Positions 12,918-26,827 are shown, numbered from the stretch's first letter. The stretch is 64,000 nucleotides of DNA from Turnera subulata (GCA_028386065.3 JAKUCV010007296.1:3133-67132); one strand, 5' to 3'. The notes: a model not told the origin generated them from the letters alone. Numbers and translations are program-made.

Positions 12918-15900
12918 ATGGCGTGGTTCAGCGGGAAAGTCTCGTTAGGGAACTTCCCGGATCTAGCTGGGGCTGTGAATAAGCTCAGCGAGAGCGTTAA
13001 GAATATCGAGAAGAATTTCGATACTGCTCTCGGGTTTGAAGAGAAGCCCGAGTCCAGCAGCAGTGAAGGTGATCTTCATTCTTTCTTTTTTTTTGTTTCT
13101 AGTGTTTTGTCGAAATTTTGTTAATGAAAGATTACTACTTTTAAAGTGACTCTTCCTGATTGCTTGGATTAAGTTGTTTTGTTAATTTTCAAGTCATTTG
13201 CAGTAAGCTTATGTCTTCTAGAATGTAGACAACCTTGACTTTTGTGAATCTGAGATTGCTTTTGCTTACCATTTCCCTTCACTTGGATGGCAGCTTCAGG
13301 ATTATGGCCTGTTATGTCCTTTATGGGTCAGAAAAGTGACGACAGTGGCTCAGATTCTTCGGGGAAAAGTGGGTCTCCAGAGAGGTTATCCACTGCCGAG
13401 GAAGACAAGAAGCAAGATTCTGCTGCAGAAAAAAAGAAAGTCGTCAAGGAAAGTGAAGCAGTTAATGAAGAGCACGACAAAGATCATGACAAAGAAATTT
13501 CAGGTATTAAAGAGAAGAAAGATGATGCGACTTCAGTCCATCCTGATGCCAATGTTGAACCTGAGTCGGAATCAGAGAAAGTGCCTATTGAACCTCCTGA
13601 AAACATTGCTCAGGAGATCAAGACCGTCGATTCAGTGGAAATTGTACAACAAAAAGAGTTGTCTGAAGGTCAGACAGCCGAAAATTTGGAGTCGGTGGAG
13701 TTCACTTCTGGAACCATCATGGCGGATCACGTAGATGACAGTAAACCTGTGAATGATGAATCCCATAATGTGGTTGATGTGCAAGAGAGCTCAGATGAAA
13801 AGAAAGAACAAACTGGAGAGACTGTAGAAGAAACTTCTCCCTTGCAAATTGAATTGTCAACTGATTCCCAGGCGGAGGCATCGGGAGATAACCTAGCTGA
13901 GGCATCAAGTGATACCCAACCTGAGGAGTCAACTGATTCCCAAGCCAAGGCATTGAGTGATACTGGAGCTGAAGCTGCCACTGATGCATCTGGTTTACAG
14001 CCCGTCAGTGCAAAAGAGGCTGAGATAACTCCTGAATCTTCTTCCTCCCTTGTTCTTCCCCCAAATGATACTTCTGATGCAGTTTCTGAATCAAGTTCTC
14101 ATGACAATGACACGGATGTAAAGGTTCTTGGAGAGGACAGGCAAGTAACTGATGGTGACATGGACACTCAAGAACTACGCCTGAGCTCAGCATCTAATAA
14201 ATCGGACTCTATAGATTATGCTGTTGAGTTAGAGAAGGTGAAGAAGGAGATGAAAATGATGGAAACTGCGTTGCAAGGTGCTGCTAGGCAAGCTCAGGTA
14301 AAATTGAGTGGTTTATTATGGTTTGTAACATTGAATACTACATGGGTACCACTATTACGTAGTTCAGCATCATTTTTGCAGTGAACCAACAAAACATTCC
14401 TGTGGTTATACAGTGTTATTCTTTTCTCTTTTCCCTAGCTCGTCTTTAACTTACTTTCCAGTTGAAAGAGGGTCTTTTCCTGATTGCGTATTACTCTTTT
14501 TTTCCTTTTTCATGTCATTTGACGTTCAGAATTGTTTGGTTCTTTTCCAGTTTTCATGCTTTGTGATAATTCAGTATTTAGTTTGCAAAATTGAATGTTC
14601 TGAAGTCTGTTCTTCTCCTGTTTTCATGTCCCCCTTGAATGTGGAGATATTCATATTCTCGGATTTCTCCAATTCAGTTTCCAGAGTATTTAGAAATTGA
14701 CTCCTGATATTCTTCCAGGCAAAAGCTGATGAGATTGCGAAACTGATGAATGACAACGAACAGCTGAAATCTGTGATCGAGGATTTGAAGGTATGTTATC
14801 TTACTTTTCTCCCACCGTCTTCATTATTTTGGACTAGGCATATTATGTGTTGTGCTACTGATTTGCTAATTTTGATGTTTCAGTTGAATTATTATCTGGC
14901 TTGCTGTGATAGTATTCCTTTATGCTTTCTGTTTCTCGAGCTGGAATAATGTTGCATTCTAATAGCTGAATGTTATGGACAGAGAAAATCCAGTGATGCA
15001 GAAGTTGAGTCTTTGAGAGAGGAATACCATCAAAAGCTTGCAACTCTTGAAAGGAAGGTGTGCTTTTGCAAATTTGCTCTTCACTTTTTCTTTCTCACTT
15101 TGATGTGATTCTAAATATTTGAGCTTTTTGAGCATGCTCCTTTTATTTTTTGCGACCAACTCAAGTGCCTGACTAGATGATACTAATTATATAACGTTTG
15201 ATCCAAATAGGTTATATTGACCTCATGTTCTGGACTTCAATTAGTCAGCTATTTTGTATAACCCAGGGAGACTGTTCAAGACTGTTCAAGTCTCTTACCT
15301 TGTCCAATAACAGAAGCTTTTAAAGGAATTCTTTTTCTTCATTAGGAGGAACTTTCATTTAAACTTGCGTGACTGCTGGATGAAAGAAAATTTTTTTAAT
15401 AGCAAAGAAAAGATACCAAAATTGGAGGCCATGGTATCTTTCTTCATCTGCAGAATAGCGCTAACTGGAAAAAGTTTGTTTATCTGCTCAACTTGGAACT
15501 CCTTTAAATGCTTTTGAACAATGCAATATAGTTAGTGTATAGGGATGACCATTGGAACTGGAAATATGGAGGAGCTGTTACGCATTTTATCATAAAAGTA
15601 TGCAAACAGATTGATGTTCCATCCCTATTTTATTGAATCTTGGAGTGTAGTTATGATGATGTGGGTTTGCTTGCTTTTTTGATAGGCCAAGGCTTAAGTT
15701 CTGTCATACTCTTGCGTAGACCACTGCGTAACTCTACACAATGCTTTTCTTTTTGCATTTGCTATTGTTTAGTGAGCTCTTTGCTCCTTGGGTTACAGGT
15801 TTATGCTTTGACAAAGGAAAGGGATACACTCAGGAGAGAGCAGAATAAAAGGAGTGATGCAGCTGCTCTTTTGAAAGAAAAAGATGAAATCATTAGTCAG

Positions 15901-18900
15901 GTTATGGCTGAAGGTATTGCTGTGTTCCCATGTCGAACAAACTTAAAGGCATTCTGTTTCTCTTTCACGGGGGAAAGAATTACCATATGTTATCCTTGTC
16001 TACCTTGTCATTTCTCGCTGAAGCCACTTGTTTTATCAAATTTACATGTTGCAAAGTTTTGGCCTTCCAGGAGAAGAGCTTTCGAAAAAGCAAGCTGCTC
16101 AGGAAGCTACAATGAGAAAATTAAGAGCTCAGGTATCAAAATTGGCTGGTGGATTATCTTATTCTTCAATGTGTGATCACCTTCCTGGTTTTTCTTTGCT
16201 TTCTTTGCATGATCACATTTCTGGTACTTTACTAATCTGATGTATGTTATGCCTGTGTGCCTCAATTTATGGAAGCTTAGATTAGAGAGCTTGAAGAAGA
16301 GAAGAAAGGGTTGATGACAAAACTTCAGGTAATTTGTTTTGTGTTCCTCAATTTATGCCTGTTTGCTTAAATTGGCCTCTGCTGAGATTGTTGTTATTTC
16401 ATGTCCTTGTCTAAAATCATCTGTTGTTGGTCAGTTGGAAAGTTAGAAAGTCTTGGGCAACCTGTACAGAAGTAAATTCTTTCTTGCTGATATTGGAAGT
16501 TACTTGTGCATCAGCCCCTTTCTACTTGTAATAATGGCATCATTTATTGCACCTGTAGGTGGAAGAGAATAAAGTAGAAAGTATTAAGAGGGACAAGGCA
16601 GCCACTGAGAAGTTGCTTCAGGAAACAATAGAAAAGCACCAAACCGAGCTTTCAGCACAGAAAGAGTTTTACTCAAATGCTCTGAATGCTGCAAAAGAGG
16701 CTGAAGCATTAGCAGAGGCACGTGCAAATACTGAAGCTAGAACCGAATTAGAAAGCCGCCTAAGAGAGGCTGAGGAGCGTGAAACTATGCTAGTTCAGGC
16801 ACTTGAAGAATTAAGGCAAACTTTGAGTCGCAAGGAGCAGCAGGTCTTTAGTTATTACCATTTTATAATTTTTCTGTTCACTTCCAATATTCTGACCATG
16901 AAGTTATCTTCATTGATTTTGGGGTTGTGCAGGCTGTTTTTAGAGAAGATATGCTTCGCAGGGATATTGAAGATCTTCAAAAACGTTATCAAGTGAGCTG
17001 ATCTTTCTCTCTTTGTGCATTGTGCACATCTTTTTCTTTTAATTTCTGTATTTCTTGATTTACCCGTGGTATTTATCTTTGCAGGCAAGTGAGCGCCGAT
17101 GTGAGGAGCTGGTCACTCAAGTGCCTGACTCAACAAGACCTCTTCTAAGACAGATTGAAGCTATGCAGGTGACTTATAATTTCATACTTCTCCACTTTTT
17201 CTAGATTGATTTACTTGACATTATCATTGATATTAAAGATGGAAATTGGCTTAATTGGTTATAGGAAACAACAGCCAGAAGGGCTGAAGCATGGGCTGCT
17301 GTCGAAAGATCTCTTAACTCTAGACTCCAGGTACCAGTACTCTTCTATTTGTATGGAACATTTGCATAACTCATTGAAGTACTCATTTGCCAATTTTTTG
17401 CTCTCGCAGGAAGCAGAAACCAAAGCTGCTGCTGCTGAGGAAAGAGAGCGGTCTGTGAATGAACGCTTGAGAGTTTGGAATAGGTCTTAATTACACGAAC
17501 TTCGAGTCCAAGAACTAGAAGGGTATATTGTAAACAACCATGACATCGAAAAACTACTTATAAGTGACTTTGGTCAGTACACAAAGTCTAAAGAACAAAT
17601 TCTCGACTTGTCTGTGTCAATTCATCCAGGGAACTCTTCCTTTCTGTCTCTCGCCGACTTTTATCCGTAGAATATCTTGCAGCCAAGGAGGAAGCCGATA
17701 CTCAAGAAGGGCGTGTAAACCAGCTTGAAGAGGAAATAAAGGAACTTAGACAGAAACACAAACAAGAGTTACAAGAAGCATTAATGCACAGGGAACTCTT
17801 ACAACAGGTCCTAGTTCTAGTTTCATCTCTAATTCAATATGCTGAACTTGATATATCTGATTGGATGAACTGACAAAAAGGAGAGATATGTCCTGAACAT
17901 GTTTTGTGGTAGCATTATTGCATTACGTCCATCAAATATATATATTACAGACTTAACCAAAATAATTATACCAAGAAACCTAGATGCTCCTAAGGTGTTG
18001 TTATGTTTATATCTGGACATAGATACCAAGCAAAATGATGTCTTTCGGTGCAACATGAACATCGAGCCAATTATTTTCTTAATGTGCCACAATAATGGCA
18101 GGGCAAAATGATACTTAGTGTTATGCTTCGTAGTAGTGTATGAATTGTTGCATAGGCTTTTATGCTACTGCATGCAGTCAGCTGTCATGCTGAACACTTG
18201 ACAAATTTTGGTGGCCGTTGGGGATAGTGAAACGGAATAAGATCTTGTGGAAATGTTTGATATTTGCTATTGCTTGAATCTTGGAGTATCCGGTTGGAAT
18301 AGAAACTGCTCTCTACTCTGTCATTTGCACTTGCTGTGTGATCTCATGGACAAGGTCAATACACACTGATTTAAGCTCTTGATTTGTTACAGGAAATTGA
18401 CAGAGAGAAAGCTGCTCGATTGGATTTGGAAAGGAAAGCTCGTGTTAATTCCACATCTACTTCTGATCGAACTCCCATGACGAGGAACGTTTCTTCTCTG
18501 GAGAATGGTAATATGTTTGCAATTGATGTCACTTTGCTATTTTATTGCCCCGTCTACAGTTTTTGACATCTTCAGTTGTTTCAGGGAACTTGCCCAGAAA
18601 GCTTTCAAGTGCTAGTAGCCTCAGCAGCTTGGAGGAGAGCTATTTCCTGCAGGCATCTTTAGACGCTTCTGATAGTTCGTCTGAAAGGAGAAATCATGGA
18701 GAAATAACCATGAGCCCCTACTATTTGAAGAGCATGACACCAAGTGCGTTTGAAGCTGCTCTGCGTCAGAAAGAGGGAGAACTTGCTTCCTACATGTCTC
18801 GTTTGGTATGTTATCTGCAAACCCTTTTATCTTGAAATATCTTCTGGTGTCTTTTTGCTAAGTTGTGTTGTGAATGGTGGACCAAGAGTTCTGGAGACCT

Positions 18901-19594
18901 ATGCTATGCATCTGTCTGCCCTATTTTATTTTCTGTACAGCCTCTGAATAGCTCTGACCAGTAATTTACTTTCATATGCTTCAGGCATCTATGGAGTCCA
19001 TCCGTGACTCTCTTGCAGAGGAGTTGGTCAAAATGACAGCACAGGTCAGTTTGTGCAAATGATTTTTTGGTGACTTGCCAGTAGTTTGGTAATTTCAATA
19101 CTTGAATGTTTTCTTGTTTTCTCCAGGACGTTTAATGAATGTTTCTATTGCTGCAGTGTGAAAAATTGCAAGCTGAATCTGCTTTGTTGCCCGGCGTACG
19201 GGCTGAGCTAGACGCATTAAGACGGAGACACTCCGCTGCGCTGGAGTTAATGGGTGAACGTGATGAAGAGGTACATTAATCATCGAGTTTGCTTCCCATG
19301 CTTATTGACTCAACAATATATGCTTTTTTCTTTTCTACCAAATCAAATTTGCTTTTTTTTTTTTATCATATTCTGACATTTGGAAGTGGGTTTACAGTTG
19401 GAGGAACTTCGAGCTGATATTGTTGACTTGAAGGAAATGTACAGGGAGCAAGTAAACCTACTTGTGAATAAGGTACTTTCTAACATCTATCCCTCTTGTA
19501 CTTTATGTATGAATTTGTATTGTGCTAGTTTTTAAAGGGGCTTTGCATTTGGTGACAGATCCAAATAATGAGTTCAACGATGGGCACAGCGTGA
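12918..19594 (+). CDS. GC5: Golgin of the TMF type (golgin candidate 5-like)
   Basis: Exons: 12918-13068, 13294-14297, 14719-14790, 14983-15057, 15799-15913, 16071-16132, 16281-16328, 16559-16843, 16933-16992, 17085-17168, 17265-17330, 17410-17508*, 17589*-17807, 18393-18507, 18585-18805, 18985-19044, 19157-19270, 19398-19472, 19559-19594. Starred edges lie in a complemented block. The product is 986 residues with all phases closed. The N-terminus MAWFSGKVSLGNFPDLAGAV matches plant TMF/GC5. An acidic Ser-rich segment (about residues 70-350, with loose repeats around DSQAEAS) is followed by long coiled coils rich in Glu, Lys, Arg and Leu. The C-terminal block (SYFLQASLD, MSPYYLKSMTPSAFEAAL, ELMGERDEELEELRADI) is the conserved TMF domain, which in animals binds Rab6. 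Expected role: tethering at the Golgi. As printed, the frame stops at 17488-17490; this reflects the block, not gene decay. Confidence 0.9.
17470..17669. other. Complement-without-reversal block inside the golgin gene
   Basis: Bases from 17470-17472 to 17668-17669 make sense only when each is swapped for its complement in place. They then read SQTLSRINVLEAQ to 17508, a GT donor at 17509, an 80-nt AT-rich intron ending tgtttcag at 17588, then ISCLRAEQTQ and LSRSLEKERQRAAENR up to 17666, joining in frame to the normal EYLAAKEEAD. This is the sequence plant GC5 proteins have here. Edges are uncertain by 1-2 bases because either Ser codon (AGT or TCT) fits at the left and Gln or His at the right; the outer limits give exactly 200 bases. 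Confidence 0.93.
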
Positions 19595-21762
19595 CGAGTC
19601 GGCTTTTAAAGTAATGCGTTTACCAAGTAGTTTTGATGTTCAAGGTATAGATTATAGTAGATTCAGTGAGTCCAATTGATTATTCAAATTTTTATTCCTC
19701 ATTTTTTATTAATCGAAGTTAGTAGTATAGGTGGGAGTGTTTTGACAGGAGATATCCAGAGAGCCCCATTTCATCAAACTTTCCAAGTTTGTGTTGTAAG
19801 ACGGAATGATTTTGTTTTTGTATAGCAGAAATTCAAATGTGAGAATTTTGTTTCTTCCGGATGTTATGGGACTGCTGGGCGGATTGAATTTATCTTCAAA
19901 CTTAAATTCATATTTTTTGAGATTTTTATGAGTTTTCATTGAAAGTAAATTCATTAGTTAAAAGTGATAATTTAATTCACATGCAAAAAGTTCTCATTGA
20001 GGTGGATTGAAAATGTTAGGTTACGAATTACAAAAAGGGTCATGTATAACATTAGGTAAAATAACTTTATCTCACATCATGTCGAAAATATTACCCGGTA
20101 TAATATAATTGTAAGATTAGTTTAAATTTATTTACAGTTTAATGTGATTTGGTACAAAATGTTTTTTTTTTCTTTCTTTTTCCCTCCAGTAGCTTAGCGT
20201 GTAGTACGCTTTACACTATTTTTGGCAGGAAAGTTTCCTTGTTTTGGTTGACATGGCATTATAAACTACAAAACAAAAAAAATCTATATTGATAATATAA
20301 TTCTCTTTGGACAGTCATATGGATATTATAATTCTGTTTGGACCTTCAGATGGTATTTTAAGATTTATGGGCTATTGGGTCGTAAGGCTTTTATCACACC
20401 ATTGTCCTTCGTCTACTACAAGACTAGTCCACGAACGGCAAGTCGTAGTCTCGATCAATTTTTTTTTTTTTTGAACAAGTAGTCTCGATCAAATTATAAG
20501 CCGAGTTTTGAAATGCCCCTCAACATATGTTTATGACGGGGATGATGGTTGATTGATCGTGGTGTAATTTTCAGCAATTTTCTTATTTTGTCATTTTGAG
20601 TTTATGAAATTAATGTGTTCTTTTCATTTTTCATTTTATGAGATTAATGTTTTTCTGATGACTAACAGCCAATCATTGTCTCCCTCTTTCCATCATCAAA
20701 ACATGTTTTACTGGGGACCCCATATTAGTTTTCCCCTGGAAACATAGTCGTATCACACAATTGTGACGTAGAATTGCTTGATAGAAAATAATATGCACCA
20801 TAAATAACATCCGCCGCTCGAAAACTCCAAATTTTCTTACTTTGTTCCTTCCTTCTCCTCCCTCCATAATTTACCCAGTTTATACCTGGAACCCGTCACC
20901 TGTACGTACGTACCACGAGCGAATATTTCAATTTCGCCACCAGATGCGACACCCTCACGTGTCGTCCTCCCCCACGGACGCTGCCATGTGGCAACATAAC
21001 AATCACGAGCCCTTTCCCCTTGCCCTTTTTTTTAAATCTAATAATAATCAGTTTCGAAACGCGCGTATCTGTAATGGGAAACAAAACACCCCCACAGACA
21101 TTCTCCTACGCGAGCGTTCCCATCGTAGCTTCCGTAAGCCCTATCTTTCAATGCACCAATGACGGTATCAAATAACGAGAGTGCTTTTGTGTAGGGCTGT
21201 TACTGGTTCGGAAAGTTTGAAACAATCCCAAGAACAGAGGAGCAGGGGATCATCTCCCACCAACAACCCAAAAAGCCCAGGTGTCACTCCACCAGTTCCC
21301 TCCCTCTCCCCCATTTTGCTTCCTTCCTCACTCCACCACCAAAAACAGAGAGATCCACCCACACCAGTAGGAGGAGCCAAACAAATCCCAAATATGTCAC
21401 CAGTCAGTCACCACACCACACCAATGCGCCACATCACACTCCCATCCCAGTCTCCTGCTCTCCTTCCATCACCCCGTCTCGCTTTCCCGCACCAACCATA
21501 ATCACGCACACACCCTAAAACCAAAACCAAAAACGACGTCTCCTCATCCTCACCTCCTTCTAATTTATCACGTTTTCCCTTTTTGTCCTCATCACCTGCA
21601 TTAGGTGATGTCCCCTGGCCTCCGCCACCATCTGCATTTCACTATCTTCTTCTTCAATTCGCTCCTCCTCAGTCCCCTGTTTTTCACGTCCATCCTGGTC
21701 CCTCTCTCTCCCTTGATCTGTGCGCTTATTACTCACTCCTCTTAACCACTGGTATTTATTCT

Positions 21763-21811
<49 letters not shown>

Positions 21812-22297
21812 TGTTTCGCTCTTTAAAAACAGCCACATTTGAACAAAGACGAGACGACGAGGAACGATCATCCACATTCTGTTTGCCTTTCCTTTCTTCC
21901 TTTTGATTTAGTATTTTATTTCCTTATTATACCTAAATGGTGAGCTGTTTATTACTGTTTTTTTGCAATCATCCCGTTAAACGGCGCCGTTCCATAACGC
22001 GCGCGCATTTGATCGGATTTTGTACTTTTTTCTTCAGCAAAAAAATTAACGCTTCTTAGCATTTGTTTTGCAATTTTAAATTCAGATCTGGAATAAGATT
22101 TAACTAAAAATCAGTCTTCGTCACTGTGAATTCAATTGTTTGTTTGTTTTTATTTTTTATTTTGGAATGTGCGATATACAGAGGTTTAGTGTTAGTGATG
22201 AAGTGTAACTAATGTGATGGTGGTGGCCTTTGTTTTGCAGTCAATTGCGGGGAGCTTTGTGGTGGTCGGGGAAGAGGTTTACAGGAGGTTTGCTGCT
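19595..22297. other. Golgin 3' flank and sugar-transporter promoter/leader
   Basis: The left part is AT-rich with no coding signal. From about 20,840 the sequence becomes C-rich. A G-box core (cacgtg) sits at 20956-20961. The open frames at 20842-21162 and 21181-21501 are Pro/Ser-rich readings of this C-rich sequence and I do not accept them as genes. A CT run (21767-21794) passes into a GT run (21794-21813). A probable leader exon ends at 21939 (aaatg, then gtgagc) and is spliced to an acceptor at 22240. Confidence 0.45.
21767..21813. repeat. (CT)n(GT)n compound microsatellite in the transporter leader
   Basis: About 14 CT units pass directly into about 10 GT units. It lies upstream of the proposed leader donor at 21940, so it may be transcribed. 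A second CT run is at 22543-22569, inside the first coding-region intron. Confidence 0.85.
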
Positions 22298-25200
22298 ATG
22301 AGGGGCCGCCACGTGGACTCCTTGAGCTACTACAAGCGTGTATCCTCCAAGGAATTTCTAAGTTCCTATGATACCGAAGAAAGTGCCCGTATGTTTGCTT
22401 TTAGATTTGGGTGCCTTCTTTCTGTTTCATTTTCCACTTCTCTGCTTTTATTTTTCTGTTAAATTAATGAGAATTAAAAGAGACTCCAAACTTTTTTGAA
22501 CCAGTTTTCCTCTTTTATTTGCTAAAGTGTTACTGTATCAGTTCTCTCTCTCTCTCTCTCTCTCTCTCTATAAAAGGAATGAAGTTATTTGTTTATACTA
22601 ATTCTGCTGTAGAAGGGAAAAAAAAATCTTGATCGTTCTATTTTTTCTTTTCTTCTGATAAGCTCTTGTAGTCTTGTTCGTTGTATTAGTTGAGAAAGGT
22701 AGAATATAATTTCAATCTCGAAAATGGTCTTCACTGACATGTCACGCTTAATTATTTTATCTGTAATTGGCTCATGTACTTCAGGCACTAATTAATTCGT
22801 ACGGTTGCAGAAACAGAATGAGGTCGTTCTTGAAAGTTTTCCCGTGTAGTATATAGTACTCTGGATGATGCTAATTGTTTGGCCAATTTCTTTTGTGAAC
22901 TGCAGTAAATTTGCCGAATGGAACAGGCAAAGATATTGTACATCCTCCCTGGAGGCATTCCTTGGGGCACGTATTGGTGGCGACTCTTTCTTCATTCTTA
23001 TACGGATACCATCTTGGGTATGATCTCCAAATACTATCAAATCTTGTTTCATGTTCCTGCTTTCATTTTCTTGTATAAATTCTACATAAAGACTCCATTA
23101 CATATTGGATTCTCATTTTAGTGTCTTATTGATACAGTGTAGTTAATGATACACTAGAAAGTATGTCTGCTGACCTTGGCTTCAGCGGAAATACCATAGC
23201 TGAAGGTATGTTGTGCATTGAAATGCTGATTTGTTGTCATGGCTGAAGGTGTATTCTAATTTGTTCCTTAAATGAAAGGTCTCGTGGTCAGTACATGCTT
23301 AGGGGGTGCCTTTGTTGGATCTATAATTAGTGGTTGGGTAGCAGATGGCATTGGGCGTCGTAGAGGATTCCAAATTTGTGCTTCACCAATGATAGTTGGG
23401 GCTGTAATAAGGTGAAGTAATGAGTTCATATTCTTCTTTAAGTTTTTGTCTCATAATGAAACTTCTTGATTTACTAAATGGAAGTTCTTTGGTTTTTTAT
23501 TTCTTAAAAATAAAAGTTCTTTGGATATTAACTTAAGGCTCTCATCTTGCTCAAAGCATTCCATATTCATAATGTTATAGAGTACTGGCTTCAATACAGG
23601 CATCTTATACCATCCGATAATCACTTTATCTCCCTGTTCTCCTTTTGATTCTGGACTTGCAGTGCAACTACAAAAACTCTTTGGGGAATGCTGTTAGGGA
23701 GGTTATTGGTTGGAATTGGGATGGGTATTGGCCCTCCTGTTGCAGCTCTGTACGTGACAGAGGTAGGGGAAATGATAATTTTGTCTACTTAAATTGCACC
23801 CTGCTTGAATTCCTATTTTCCTTTTCTTTATTTTCTTTTATATCTTTGTTTAGCAACAGTTATATTCTAACTCATCCATGAGCAGGTGTCACCGTCTTAT
23901 GTTAGGGGTACTTATGGGAGTTTAACTCAAATTGCTACTTGTCTCGGGCTTATGGGGGCTCTAACAATTGGAATCCCAGCCAAGGACGCAGTTGGTTGGT
24001 AAGAATCTTGTAAGGAAATGACAAATAAATGATCGTCCATAGGTTGTTTCCATTGATTTCTCTCAAGTAAGAACCAATACACATGACTGAAACTTTAGAA
24101 ACTGACTATCTTGTGACTCAACAATTTGCTCAGGTGGCGCACTTGTTTTTGGGTGTCTATTATTCCTGCAGCAATGCTTGCCATTTTTATGGAGTTTTGT
24201 GCTGAGAGCCCTCAGTGGCTTTTGAAGGTCAGGTTAATATCATTTGTGCTGAGCAATTTCCCTTGGATCCTGTGGTTTGGACTTGGTGTAACTGTCTTCT
24301 TGCCTTTGTTTTAATTGTCAACCATGAATATATATGCTCTATGTTACCAAATGCACCCATTAAAAAAATTTAGTCTGATTAAACTTTCTTCTTTTTATAT
24401 ACGCATATATGCCATGAAATAATAGTTTCAGGCGAAATTTGAGTTATTCATCAGATCTCATAGTTCAACTTTGGTTAAGGGCCTGACATTTCTAATCTTG
24501 TAAAATGTGTAGTTTGACAATGTTCTATTTGAAGGTAACTTGTTCAAATAGTGCTAACAGATTTAATTATTTGAAACTTGATTCAGAGAGGAAGAAGTGC
24601 TGAAGCTGAAGCCCAGTTTGAGAAACTGTTAGGAGGATCACATGTAAAATCTGCAATGGCAGAACTGTCGAAGTCTGACCGAGGAGATGAAGTGGATAAG
24701 GTAAAGATGTCGGAGTTGCTACATGGACGCCATTTCAAAGGTACATCCTAGTTAACTTTCAGTCGCACTTGTTTACCAGTTACTGGAAATAATCATTGAC
24801 TTCTCTGTATGCAGTGGTTTACATTGGCTCTGCCCTTTTTGCCTTACAACAACTGTCTGGCATAAATGCTGTATTCTATTTCTCATCAACTGTCTTTAAG
24901 AGTGCCGGTGTTCCTTCAGCACTTGCAAATATATGTGTTGGAGTTTGCAACTTGCTGGGTAGAAAAGGCTTCTCTCTCCTGCACAGTTTACTTGTGATTT
25001 ATAATTGACTACTTCTTACAATTGCATGTTTCATAATACTCCAGGGTCAATAATTGCAACGCTTCTGATGGATAAACTGGGTAGAAAAGTGCTTCTTCTT
25101 GGGAGCTTTTTTGGCATGGTAAGGAAGTCTTGAAACTAGTCCAGAAAACATTTGTTTTTCTTCATAGCTGTGAAGATTATCTGCCTGCTACTTGGACAGT

Positions 25201-26827
25201 TAGTAGCTATTTTAAGCAAGCCGTAGTATTAGCCCTCTAACTAGATTTCTTATTGAGTTAGTTTTTCCACCACTGTGGGATGTTTGGATGGGGTATTTTG
25301 GTTGTAGTCCTAGTTCAACCTTCTGCCTTGTACTATACTCTTTACCTGGTTCTGCAACTTGGCTGTTGCATCAACAGCACCTCTTTGCGAAAATTGAAAT
25401 CTCAGAACCAGATACCTACCTGATCAAAGCTTAAATTCTATGTCTTGATCTGTTTCTATGTTTGTGATGGTGGAACAATTTAATCAGGTTCACTAGTGAA
25501 AGGATCGTTATTAGCATTAATAAAGATGAAGCATGGCTCCCCAATGTCTCCTAGAAACTATATGAGTTAGAATAGCACAAAAAAATGACGTTGCTTCTTC
25601 TGCCTAATGGTTAATGCAGGAGTTTTCTAAGTAGGATCCATCATAGTGCGAGTTCTTGCTCTGTTTATACAATCATAATGTTGAGCTAGAAGTTTGTCAA
25701 TGTCAGCTCTCGAGGTTAATATCCAGTGAAGTATTGAAGTTGAACATTTCTTCTGATATTTTTATGTGCATTCTGTTATACAGGCAGTGTCAATGGGCCT
25801 TCAAGCTGTTGCAGCTGGTTCTTTTATGCCAGTGACTGTAGCATTCCATCTATCTGTTGGAGGCGTGCTTCTGTGAGTATTTAACGACCCCTGCTTGCGA
25901 TGGAATATAAAAGAATAGTCCAACACGTGCATGGAAAAAATCAAGAAGCCTGTGATTAGCTGGCCATTATTTTAAGTGCTTCTAACTTCAAATCCTCGTT
26001 TGGTATCCTGAATTACTGAAAAAGTATGATAGAATTTATCAGGAATGGACATCATTTGCAAGTGAAAACAGAATTGGCCTAGCCGGAAACCCTGTATTCG
26101 GTCGATATATATTAAGAAGTCATTGAAATGTCTTTACGTCACAGAAACAATTTGAATGGAGAAAGAACATTCTCCTCATCTGCATGGAACCCCATCCCTC
26201 CCTCTCTCTGTGTACCTCCTCCCCCACTCTTCCCTCACACACGCACCCTCTGTTAATCTGTTGATATCTTTTGAAACCTAAAATGGATTATGCAGGTTCG
26301 TCTTGATGTTTTCTCTTGGTGCTGGCCCAGTTCCCTGTCTCCTTCTGTCTGAAATATTGCCAAGTAGAATCAGGGCAAAAGCACTGGCAGTTTGCTTGGC
26401 CGTGCACTGGGTAATTATCTTCCCTATTCTGCCTGACAATTTAGTTTTTCCTCATGTTATTCACCAAGATGTTAAATCGTCCATTTTCATCGGTGAAGCA
26501 CAGTTTCTTGGGATTAATTATTACACAGTTTTTTCAATGACCTGATGTATGAGAGTAAATGTCTGAGATTGCACTCGCTTTGCAGTTTCAACCCAATGTG
26601 CGATTATGTTGCTGATATAAATATGGTATGTGCAACAGGTTATCAATTTCTTTGTTGGTCTCTTATTTTTGCGTTTGTTGGAGGAAATTGGTCCTTTTGT
26701 ACTGTACACAATATTTTCCAGCTTTAGTTTGTTGGCGGTGGTATTTGTAAAGAACAACGTGCTTGAGACAAAAGGAAAAACACTCCAAGAGATAGAGATC
26801 GCTCTTCTGCCACAGGAGGAGAAATAA
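22298..26827 (+). CDS. Plastidic glucose transporter 2-like sugar carrier (MFS)
   Basis: Thirteen exons: 22298-22388, 22906-23017, 23138-23205, 23279-23411, 23663-23762, 23886-23998, 24134-24227, 24587-24740, 24815-24958, 25045-25118, 25784-25872, 26296-26410, 26639-26827. Phases close and the product is 491 residues. It carries the sugar-porter signatures: GWVADGIGRRRGFQ between helices 2 and 3, GRLLVGIGMGIGPPVAALYVTE, ESPQWL after helix 6, QQLSGINAVFYFSS in helix 7, DKLGRK between helices 8 and 9, and GAGPVPCLLLSEILPSRIRA in helix 10. The start MRGRHVDSL matches the Arabidopsis At1g67300 type, so I place the Met at 22298. An alternative in-frame Met at 21937-21939, next to the leader donor, would add about 20 residues. 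Expected role: hexose movement across the plastid envelope; the family name is by homology and substrate is not shown by sequence. Confidence 0.9.

Noticed and set aside
13717..13989. Minus-strand repeat-rich open frames inside golgin exon 2
   Set aside because: They are shadows of the acidic Ser/Glu/Asp repeat coded on the plus strand.
17472..17668. Golgin gene as a pseudogene, or a foreign insertion at this point
   Set aside because: In-place complementing restores the exact family sequence, so nothing was inserted or lost.
17470..17669. Ordinary small inversion
   Set aside because: An inversion gives the reverse complement; that reading has stops and no similarity, whereas the direct complement fits.
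20842..21501. Two Pro/Ser-rich open frames upstream of the sugar transporter
   Set aside because: They read C-rich promoter/leader sequence, lack motifs and have no supporting splice pattern.
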